This document shows, one piece after another, positions 55,096 to 64,000 of a stretch of DNA of 64,000 bases. Each line of letters begins with the position of its first letter. The first letter of the stretch is position 1. Origin of the DNA: Selaginella moellendorffii (lineage: Eukaryota > Streptophyta > Lycopodiopsida > Selaginellales > Selaginellaceae); the NCBI RefSeq assembly GCF_000143415.4, contig NW_003314333.1:372001-436000 (forward strand), in the 5' to 3' direction. The notes under the pieces were generated by a model. It was not told the DNA's origin and did not search any database. It saw only the letters and a list, made by a program, of their open reading frames with translations. A program made the translations under genes and the position numbers.

Positions 55096-58000
55096 TTTAG
55101 CTGCTAGCACCATCAAACCAAAACCTGTTATAGCATCAAGCACAATTCTTTTAGGAGGACAAAATAACTCTAGAAGGATTTGCATGGCCTTTGATAAACG
55201 GTGTTGATAGTCAGAGAATTTTATATGATGGTCCTCGTCGATGACATTTGGGATGATATCTATTGAGCTATCATATCTTAGCAATGCCAAAACCTCCACA
55301 CTCATCAGCTCGTGTAATATTGTGACAGCAAGAGTAGCGGCAGAGAGAATGGTAATTCCATGCTAAAACCTATAATGTAAAAAGGCAATCAATTTAAGAT
55401 ATGAAAAATAAAGAAATGCAAACTTTTTGGATTCGGCCATCTGCTCCTTTTGTTTCAACTAGGATGTTTGAGAGTAGGTAGCCTAATGCAAACTCAACCA
55501 ATCTAGAGTCATCATTCTCCACCATCATTGTAAGAAGACCTCCCCAAAATAAAGAATGGGGAAGAAGACTAGCATAATGCCCTCATATTGCAACACCTTG
55601 GATGCCACATCCACCGCTTAAGAAATATGGTCTAGTCAAAGGATGTTCCAAGATGGAGTGTCATCTTGTAAAGGTGGTAACCCATCAAGCAAGTTGAAGA
55701 ATGCGAGGTCGATGCTGAAGGTATTGTTCATTCCCAATCCTCGCATCCATCTATGGAACATAAAAGACTCTTGGCTTATGTCATTGAAAAGCTGAAAGTA
55801 GTCCCCAATAACTATTTCCATGTTGCCAACACTTCCTGTAAGAGAAAGAGAACGAATCTGAATAGTGTTCAAAAGTGGGAAATATTAAAGTTAATACATG
55901 TTTTTTTATCATACCTGTTTAAGTAAAGCCGATGAAGATAACTCTTGGAGGTCATCCTCTGATGGAAACAATGCATTTATACGTCAGTGTATAGAGTGTT
56001 GGGTGGTTTCTCTGACATCTATAACCAAATTACAATAAACAAAGTCATTGGAAATCAAGTTCTTACTTTCTTGGAGTCCTCATTATGGAGCTGCCTTTAT
56101 ACATTTCAAGTAGTCAAGGCTGGACGAGCAACAGTAATAGGATCTAGGGAATGAGTAACTGCTGTAGGATGAGATGGGGTAGGAAAGTTTTCAGCCGGGT
56201 TCTCCATTTGTTCCTCTTTGGTCTGCTCAATATGAATTTTGTCCTTATCTTGAGGCATCTCCACTCCCTCTAAAAGTGCTTTTACAATAAAGTAGAAATA
56301 TAAGTTATTGCAAGGAAGTTTTACTCATCAAACCTAGATAACACTCAAGGTAGAGATCAAGCTCAAAAGGTGATGATGGCATTTGCCTCCATAACTCCAA
56401 GTACCATGGATAAAGTTCTTACTCCAGTATAGTGGGACAATGGAACTTTGGTTCATACATGCCAAGTTTCTTCCCACTAGTTAAGAGCATGAGAAAAACA
56501 TTTGTTGTGTACACTAGAGCACCTGGACAATGATTTAAATACCTACAAAAAAGCTATGACAAAATAACAAGTCAATTTCTTGCAATATACCTATATGCCA
56601 TACGGCACAAGAAAAATGGTTGGCCCAATTGGTTCTTGAAATCCATGGAGCTTGAGCTGCCATCAAAAAGCTATCCATCCCCAAGCTCTTGAAGAGAAGC
56701 TTAGATATATTCTAGAAGTGTTATGCCGGTGCAGACACTAGTAAAGAACTTTGTATCCCATGCTTGAAGTAGCTCCTCAGCAACCGCAATACTCTGATAG
56801 ATATGGAGCTTTTCCTTCATAACATTCTCAAGTTTGCTCTCCAACCTTTTATCATTGTTATGATGCCAAATGTTGAGGAGCTCCAAGCAAAAGGTTTGTT
56901 TGTTGAAGGAAAGCTTGCTTTTTGTGATATTATAAATCAATTGTTCAAGTGCTTTACCATTTCCTGCAAGGACAAGGATTTCAAAGTGGAATGAGAAAGA
57001 TAAAAGGGACTAATTTATTGCCACAAGAGCATATCTTTGCAATGCAATCTAGCTAATCTTTATTGTGTCGGATGTCTGCAATCACAAGTAACTTCTTCAC
57101 CTTTGATTTCTTTGAGTTCAAAATGCACTGCTCAATTTATTGTAATTTGAGGTTCTTTTGCATCTCATCCATCACTTGCGTAATCTTCAAATATGAGTTT
57201 TGCTCCACCTTGACAATTGGCTAAAGGGAAAACTTGTGAATAGAAAACACAAGTTCATGCAAGAAAAGGATACCTTTGCCCAAACTGCAATTAAAAAATC
57301 CATAGGCACCTGATACCAAGTAAGCAACTCTTGGCCTTTACGTGCTACAATTTTGCTTGAATTACTTCCATAACCTCACGACTATATAGCATTTGGATTT
57401 CTTGGAGAGAAAGCATGCTAATATATCAAAGGTGCTCGATATCATGGACCAAGGTATGTGCTTGGAAAGCAAATTGATTAAGCCTGTAATATAGTTGGTG
57501 AGAACAAAGGTTACTAGTAAGGGATTTTTATATATTGATCTTGTAACATGCCAAGTTGAGCCTCATAGCTTGGTTTTGATCCTCTAGCTCCACAAGTGTC
57601 ACTAGAACACTTGTCATTGTCCTAGAACTTCTCTTGGATACATCTCTAAAACACTAGCCATTAGTGGTTTCCATCAATAATGAAGAACATCTAGCCTACA
57701 AAGGCTTGTATCTCCTTGTAGCATGCCATCAAAGTATCAAACTCTTGAGATTTCCTTTGCCATATCTGATCCTAAGTCTGCTTGATCTTACGAGTAACCA
57801 TGTCTATGCAATTTGTTTTGGGGAATGATGACGACACAATAAATGATCTAGCAGTGTTCTCGAATCCAACCTCTGTGAAAGAGGTATAAATAGCCATGTT
57901 AAGGTTATAGGCTGAGCACACCCAATGACTCTGCTTAAGACAGAAAAGTGGAATCTGAAGATGTTGGGATCCTTTCCAAGCCATTTCACTTAACACCCTG

Positions 58001-58487
58001 CTGATAGTTTGTTTTTGAGCCTAGACAATAATCTCGTATACTTGCTCATTCAAGATTACGTTGGCCTCTAGCATAGTTGCCATCTCATTTTTGTGACCTT
58101 CAAGAGTAGCAGCATGTCCGCCATTTCCACCACCAAGATCTGCCCCACCACCTATAGCACCAAGTGCCTCATTCTACCACCAAGTTCTGCCCCACCACCT
58201 ATGGCATTAGATGCCTCATTTCCACCACCATTGCTAGCTTCTTCTGTGCTATAGATAGATTTTGCATTTTTGCACTCTCTAGAACTATCTGGCTTCTGCA
58301 TGCTAACACCTAGATCAGGATCAACCATTTTTTGGATCTGGACACCACTGCTCCCACTATAGTCTTCCTCTAAAGTAGCACCTTGAACTTGTGAGGTGTC
58401 CCTAGTGAATCTAGCATAAGGATTTAGTCGTTTTCTTGGAGAATGAGTCCATTGAAGTTGACCGGCATGCTTCTTCTGTTGTGGCAC
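55096..58487 (-). pseudogene. Methyltransferase-like gene, copy 3, broken
   Basis: Minus-strand remnants lie in the same order as copy 1. A basic start is at 58487 (MPQQKKHAGQLQ). A segment with IWQRKSQEFD and QAFVG-MF at about 57690-57760 pairs with IWKMKSHEFD/QQFVGKMF of copy 1. Helical fragments follow at 56700-56940. Then come IDLAFFNLLDGLPPL and DTPSWNIL (about 55640-55700), the counterpart of DMPNGPPD/DVPSWNN, and finally KAMQILLELFCP and DAITGFG (55100-55190), a degenerate motif I. Many stops and frameshifts. Family B is inserted within codons just after motif I. Low-complexity frames between are not annotated. Confidence 0.55.
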
Positions 58488-58579
58488 GACTTATATGTCT
58501 ATATAAAAATGACAAAAGAAACTTGAGTAAACATTAAAAAAAAATTTAAAGAAAAATAGGAGCAATTTCTTTAGCGTTG

Positions 58580-59030
58580 GGAAGATCGGTTCATTGCCGA
58601 ACCAATCTTCTAGCACCAAGAGAACAAAAGAAAAAAAAAAAATAACTCCCTTAGTGCTGGGAAGATCAATTTGTTGCTAAACCAATCTTCCAGTACCAAG
58701 GGAACAAAGAAAAAATGAAAAGAAGTAGCTCCCCTACCACTGGGAAGATTAGTTCGGTGGCAAATCAATCTTCCAATGCCAAGAAAATTAAAGAAAAAAA
58801 GAAAAGGAACAGCTCCCTTAGTGCTGAGAAGATTAGTTCGGTAGCAAACCAATCTTTTAGTGCTGAGGTAACAAAAAAAAAAAGAAGAAAAGAAGCAATT
58901 CCCTTGGCACTGGGAAGATTGGTTTATTGCCTAATTGATCTTCTCAGTGCCAAGGGAACAAAAAAAAGAAAAAAAAAAAAAAGCAATTCTCTTAGCACTG
59001 GGAAGATTGGTTTGCCGCCAAACCAATTTT
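58580..59030. repeat. Tandem array of hairpin-forming units (about 80-85 bp)
   Basis: Six units carry an inverted repeat (GGGAAGATTGGTT, 5-8 bases, AACCAATCTTCC) at 58580-58611, 58660-58691, 58742-58774, 58827-58858, 58912-58944 and 58999-59030. They are separated by A-rich spacers containing CTCCCTTAGTGCT / GTGCCAAGGGAACAAA. A seventh degenerate hairpin is at 59304-59337. Confidence 0.88.
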
Positions 59031-59393
59031 TATTGAGGAAAAAGTGGTTGCCAAGAGAAGATAGTGTTTGGCATCATTCGAGCTGAGCTTGCAAGCTCAT
59101 CCCCTACTCCCCATATCACTGTGGATCCTGCACGAGTTGAGGAAGGAGGCCCACACCACCTTGTCTAGGACAAAAGGCATGGCTTTAAAAGCTCTTCCAG
59201 GTCACCCATCCGGCCAGCCCGTCTCTCTCTACTGCTTTTCCATCTCCGCATCTTTTGCTCCTAGCTCGCGAGAAGCTTGCGTCTCATGGTTACTTCGTAT
59301 TGGAATGATCAATTCAGTAGTGAATCAATCTTCCCAGCATATCAGATTTTGGGTTTTTTTTTCTTGTTGTTCCCTTGGCACTTAGTCTTGACA
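59031..59393. other. Spacer between hairpin array and duplicated segment
   Basis: It contains the degenerate seventh hairpin and otherwise no recognisable feature. The duplicated segment begins abruptly at ATCGGTCC, 59394. Confidence 0.4.
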
Positions 59394-61408
59394 ATCGGTC
59401 CTAGTTCCTCAATAGCAGTTGATGGTAAATATAGTATAGTCGATTCAATGTGCTAATAAGTTTGTTTTTAGTAGCACGGGAGGATACCATCTCAATCGAA
59501 GGGAGATATTTGGACATGCATATGGATCCGCAAGTGGACTCTACTTGCCTGCAAGAGTCATCAGAGCTGGTGGAGGCTACTATCCATATCAATGCCAAGC
59601 AAGCTGACCACGCTCCACTTGATGCTGCCCATACCACTGAGTCAATCTTGTCCACGTATCCAACTGACGGTGACCAGGCGCCATTGGACCCGCATGAGGC
59701 CGCCCCAACCGCCGAGCCGGTCGTATCCTCATTTCCAACGGACTCAACGTGTGCCCAATCATCTGACTACGCGCCGTTGGAACCTCCCTACACCGCCCCT
59801 GCTACCTGTTTGGTCATGTCCACTTTGCAAACGGAGGCACCAGCTGAAATGGTGTGTGATCACACGCCATCAGAACCACCCCATGCCACTATTGAGCTAG
59901 TTGTACCAGAGTCTACAGCTGAAATGGCATGTGCCCACACACCATTGGATGCAATTGACCCCACATTGCAGAGGAGAGTATTTCCGCCCTTCACGTTTCC
60001 TCAACCAAAACCCTCTCAACGACCATCGGGAGCACCATTCGCTAATATTGTAGATGGTAAAATTGACTTGTACCATTTTTTATGCTGACGCATTTCATTT
60101 CAGAGTCACGGCGAAGGTACTATATCGTTTTTGATCTGAACGGTGTCCTTTTCTCCCATGAGCGTGGCTCGTCCTCGAATGTCACTGCACCCTCCAAAGC
60201 TTGCAATCGCAAATTGGTCAAAAGAGACAAATTCACATTAATCACACGGGAGAAACTGCGGGATCTAATAATGACCATGCGACACTTAAAACAGAGGGCC
60301 GGGTTCAATTTGCAATTGGGAGTTTGGACATCCATGATGCGCCACAATGCATTAACGTTGCTATAGATGATGCACGATCAGACGCGAGTAATATTACCAT
60401 TTGACTTTCTCCTAACGCAGGAGGATTGCTTGACTATGGTCCATGTGAGGGGTAGCAAGCCCATCTTCGTCAAGCCAGAGGCTGTAGTGATGAACCGGAC
60501 TGCTAGGTCAAGTGAAATCCTCATCATCGATGACTCGCCGATTAAAACTGCAGCGAACACGCACACATATGCAGTGCACCCCATCTCTTGCAGTATGGAA
60601 ACTAGGGAGAAGAAACCGTATGTTCTGGGGGACCTTGCAAAACGGCTTGGAGCGATGGTGATAGAGAACCGGCCAGTCCAGAAGGTGGCTGTAGAAATCA
60701 ACCAAATGGCAGATGGAACGGTATATCAGAAGCCATTTGATCAGATAGACACCAGTCACCATTTATGGCATGTATATTGTCTAGCTAAGCACTATCCGCA
60801 TCTCCATAATCTGGTCAACCGGATGGGTTCTTCGACCACTGAACATGAGCGTGGACGTATTAGAGAAGAGATGGCATTACTATTGGGTTTAAATTCTGAT
60901 AGTGTGGAGAGTGATGAAATTCCAAGATTATTGTATAGGTGTTGGAGGCAAAAAATAACAATCTAAGATGGCATGTATTTATTTCAAAATGTAACTTATT
61001 ATGGCATGGGGTTCCATGCCATTGTATTAATATTAAAAGACAATTCTTTGAGAGGATTTGCATTATACTAGAAGTGTTACAGCATGTTATTGGAAGTCTA
61101 CGAAGTTGTATTATTAATAAGGGGAAAGTAAAGATTAAATGGGGACTTGGGCTCCACCTAGACTCGGAGCAACTAAGCCAATATTAAAAGGATGGAAAGA
61201 AATTGGACGACAATGACAAGGAGAAGAGAGAGGTGAAGCAGTGGCAGGGGGAGGAGAAGTGATTGAGTAGACATTTCCTTGTTTAAAATAAAATGGCATG
61301 TGCCTCAATGCAGTTGAATTTTGTTATATTTATATACTATATAAAGGTTTGGAAACCTTATTTTACAAGTGGGATAATGACAATTCCCACTTTAAGGAAA
61401 TAGAGCTT
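59394..61408 (+). repeat. 2,015-bp duplicate of 34492-36506
   Basis: The two segments have equal length and, by eye, differ only by scattered substitutions. Both ends are abrupt: the left joins the hairpin region and the right joins the truncated family A gag at 61409. It carries the last exons of the ParB-HAD gene, its 3' palindrome and the first exon of the methyltransferase C-terminal fragment. Confidence 0.92.
59466..60966 (+). pseudogene. 3' half of ParB-HAD gene, duplicate
   Basis: The Thr/Pro-rich exon runs from the acceptor at about 59470 and is open through the position that is a stop in copy 1 (CAG here, TAG at 35067). The intron is at about 60057-60103. The HAD domain keeps VFDLNGVL and IIDDSP but has its own TAG at 60364, where copy 1 has CAG. 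Upstream exons with the ParB-like domain are absent, so this is a truncated gene. Confidence 0.8.
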
Positions 61409-62664
61409 TCTACCAAAGTTGCTCGTGTAATGAGTAACTTTGAGTTAGGGATTGGATCACATACCTCAGTTTGGACTTTACCCGACTTGATGGCCATATT
61501 GGCTTTGGCCTTCTTTGGGTAGGGACATTCCCTCGAAAAGTGTCCCGCTTCACCGCAGTTGTAGCATACGTTATTTCCCATGCTGCTATACAACTTGACC
61601 TTTTTATCCATGGGTTTGTCTCTTTTTGCTTGATTCCCCCACCTACTCACTCGCTAGCCACCGGATTTGCCTTTTCGGAACCCCAAGGACTCATTCTTAG
61701 AGAAACTCTTCTTGAATTTCCCTCTGCTAAACGTTCCCCTTAGTTTGGCCCCTTTGCTAAAAGTGAATCCCAACCCCGTCGTGTTCCCTTTTCACAGGTT
61801 ATCGTTGAAATGCACCTTGATGGCCGCATCCAACGCTTCCTTGTAGTTAGTCGGGTTCCACCGCATCACTTCACTGCGAGCCTAGGTTTGCAAACCTGAT
61901 ATGAAGGCATGGAACGCATCCATATCCCCCATGTCCGTGACAAGTATCCTCTTTGCCATAAACCCATTCACATACTCCTGAATGGTTCCGGTCTACTTCA
62001 GCCTACTTAGCTCGTCCCTTAGATTCAGAGTAGCATTCAGAGGAACGTAAGTTGCACGGATCCTCGCCTTCATCATTTCCCAAGTGGCCACCGGTCCTTC
62101 GTTGGCCTCTGTCATTCTCCACCAAGACTTGGCATTATCTGCCAAGTATGGTTTTGCACATGGGACCTTCTCCGAGCTCGGTAATCGCAATGCTCGGAAG
62201 TAGTCCTCCATATCATAAAACCAATCTTCCACCACCTTATAGTCGTTCACTCCCTTGAAGACCAGTGGGGGCTTTGGTTTGTACTTGGGAACTGCCTGAG
62301 GGACTGATTCCACTTCGGTCTGTTCGACCTTGTCTAGTTTTGCCTCAGTCCCTGCCGAAGGGTCCGCACCTTCTGCGCTGCCAGCATCCATTGTCTTTGG
62401 CTTTTTCTTCCGCTTCTCATCACGCTTTAGCTTGTGTACTAGAGTCTCCAGCAGGGCATTGGTCTGTGCCAATTGTCCTTCTAGAACGTCCAATCGAGCC
62501 TTGGACGACCGAACCTCACCACCAGACTCCTGTTTGGAAGTTGCCTCACTGGAGTCCTCCTCATGCAAGGATTCCTCATCCATAGCCTCCTGTTCGACCG
62601 AAGGCTCCAGCTCTGGAGGAGGTTCCGTCTCTGCCTGGGTTCGCTTACGTCCTACCCTTGCCAT
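61409..62664 (-). pseudogene. gag: gag of truncated family A copy
   Basis: Open from ATG 62664 (MARVGRKRTQ) for 223 codons, better preserved than the copy at 4047. It has an acidic N-terminus, a coiled-coil-like part (LDVLEGQLAQTNALLETL) and the capsid region (VVEDWFYDMEDYFRALRLP). TAG at 61993 replaces a CAG of the other copy. The frame then decays and resumes with the zinc knuckle CYNCGEAGHFSREC at about 61520-61570. Confidence 0.88.
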
Positions 62665-62723
62665 CTCCCAGCAATCCGCCTCTATCCTTTGCTAGAACTG
62701 AGGAAGAGGCTCCGATACCAAAT

Positions 62724-63886
62724 TGTAAGCCACAAATTTTTCCTTTCCAATTTGCTAGCTTACCTCGTCTATCCGACCAACTCTGCCTTGGCTTGTGCTA
62801 AGTTCCCTCGCCAAGGTTCCCGCTTATGGTACTAGCTCCTACTTGGTCCTACTTGGTTTCAACTACTCACTGCACGAGCAACGGAGGGTTAGCCATCCAT
62901 CTACGGATTCCCAAATCTCTCCCAATCCCCCTCCCCGGGTTAGACTGGACTTAAGGTTTTGCTACACTCCCCGCAGGCACAAGCAGCCAAGCACACCAAG
63001 CCTCCAAATTCCTAACACCCCTTGGTACCACGAGACTTGATCATGGGACCCTCTAAATCCCAAGTCTTGGGTGCAGCACTTGCTTCGGGATGTCAGGGCA
63101 AAACACGCGTGGCCTAACGCCCTGGTATGGGTACTTTTACCCCCCCATTTCCTTCCGGAAGGGAAGGCCCAAGCCCCTAGGAAGGGGGGGGCCCAATGAC
63201 CCCCAAGGTTTTCAAGGGGGGCCCCCCTCCCCATGACCCGGGAGCCCCCCATTGGTTTTCCTTTTGGGGAGGGGGAGCTGTTTTTGAGCCTTTCCCGGGG
63301 GGGCCCCTCGGGCCCCCTTAAAGCCCATGTTCATTTCCCCCCAAGGCCCTTGGGCCCCGTTTTAAACCTAAAGTCATTTTGGAACCCCCCCTGGAGAGTT
63401 CCTTAAAGACGGGTTCCGGGCCCCCACTATCCCTAATATATTTTGGGAACCCCCTGCAGCCCCCCCCCCCCCCTGGGAGACGCATGCTTTGGGCTTTCAC
63501 CCCTTGACCCGTATTAGTATTTGGACTTAGTCTCTGGCTCGATCTCGGACCTGATTTCGGATCTGACTTCGGATTCGGTCTCGGACTCGATCTCGGACTC
63601 GATCTCAGACCCGATCTCGGACCCGACCTCGGACTCGACTTCGGACTCGGTCTCGGACCCGATTTCGGATCTCGGACTCCGTCTCGAACTTGGTCTCGAA
63701 CTCGGACTCGAACTCGGTCCCCGAGTCGGTCTCAGACTCAATTCTGGACTCTATCTCGAACTCGGTCCTAGAGTCGGTCTTGGACTCGATCTTCGACTTG
63801 GTCCCATCCGATGAACTCTTTGTCATTTTGGTCATGCTTTTGGGGTTCCTTTAGCCTACGACACCTCGACGAGTTGGTTCCTTACA
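62724..63886 (-). repeat. 5' LTR of truncated family A copy
   Basis: Matches 9328-10463 in reverse, including the hexamer-type array (63525-63800). The stretch 63120-63480 shows unusually many homopolymer-like substitutions compared with the other LTRs. Confidence 0.88.
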
Positions 63887-64000
63887 GCTGTATGTTTTGG
63901 TGTAGTCTAGCCCATGAACTTCAGAGAAACCATGAGCTACAAAATGTGCTTTATAACATTCCACTGTGCCATTAGCTCTGTACTTGCATTTAAATTGCCA
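63887..64000 (-). pseudogene. Ty1/copia reverse transcriptase relic, partial
   Basis: The minus strand reads FKCKYRANGTVECYKAHFV then GLDYTKTYS, matching the copia RT pattern (KxKxxxDGxxxRYKARLVAxG, DYxxTF). The sequence runs out of the window on one side and is interrupted by the family A LTR on the other. Confidence 0.8.

Larger units (their letters stand above)
61409..63886 (-). mobile_element. Truncated family A element (5' LTR and gag only)
   Basis: On the minus strand: LTR 63886-62724, PBS-like TTTGGTATCGGAGC at about 62708-62722, then gag, cut off inside the region after the zinc knuckle at 61409. Pol and the 3' LTR are absent. The LTR end (CTTACA at 63886) borders a Ty1/copia RT relic, so this copy inserted there before truncation. 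Confidence 0.88.

Overview
The window looks like heterochromatin-like nuclear DNA of a green plant (streptophyte). The evidence is TTTAGGG-type telomeric repeats, chromodomain Ty3/gypsy elements primed by initiator tRNA-Met, GT-AG introns of about 40-60 bases, and AT-rich non-coding stretches. Genes related to Crinkler/RHS effectors, a ParB-like domain and DUF7869-type transposases make a non-flowering lineage (bryophyte, lycophyte or charophyte alga) more likely than an angiosperm, but I cannot name the species. Almost every coding region is broken, mostly by C-to-T nonsense mutations, as expected for old, heavily methylated DNA.

Left part (1-15.6 kb). A 5'-truncated, non-coding LTR element ('family B', LARD-like) runs from about 1.2 to 14.2 kb. 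It is interrupted at 2971-10463 by a full-length Ty3/gypsy chromovirus ('family A') with gag, protease, RT, RNase H, integrase and chromodomain. Two apparent spliceosomal introns lie inside the family A integrase region. A minus-strand relic of an unrelated gypsy RNase H follows at about 15.3-15.6 kb.

Central part (15,600-39,814). This is the main discovery: a candidate 24.2-kb DNA transposon. It has imperfect terminal inverted repeats and an 8-bp target duplication (GGTTTGTG), and it splits a gypsy RNase H sequence that resumes on the right side in the same reading direction. Inside lie, in order: a MULE-like transposase pseudogene (minus); a DNA-methyltransferase-like gene (plus, broken); an almost intact 995-residue DUF7869/DUF8039-type transposase-like gene (minus); a multi-exon gene fusing a ParB/DGQHR-like domain to an FCP1-like HAD domain (plus, several nonsense mutations); a second methyltransferase C-terminal fragment; and a tandem pair of zinc-binding-motif pseudogenes. 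About sixteen copies of a 22-bp palindrome (ATGGCRTG, six bases, CAYGCCAT) are scattered between 24.5 and 36.4 kb. Several sit just upstream of the 3' splice sites of about 50-base introns.

Right part (39.8-64 kb). After the gypsy relic come AT-rich DNA with tandem repeats, an eroded family A LTR, and an intact-looking Crinkler/RHS-type NTPase gene (44.2-46.2 kb, minus). A complete family B element follows (47,688-55,095, minus) with a perfect TTTAG duplication, inserted into another copy of the methyltransferase-like gene. Next are an array of hairpin-forming tandem repeats, a 2,015-bp duplicate of the 3' half of the ParB-HAD gene, and a truncated family A element (minus) that itself interrupts a Ty1/copia RT relic at the window edge.

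Families A and B share the primer-binding site, polypurine tract, parts of the LTR and a 3' internal module, so B is probably mobilised by A-type proteins. The methyltransferase-like, ParB-HAD and palindrome components recur together at two places, which suggests they form one mobile system.
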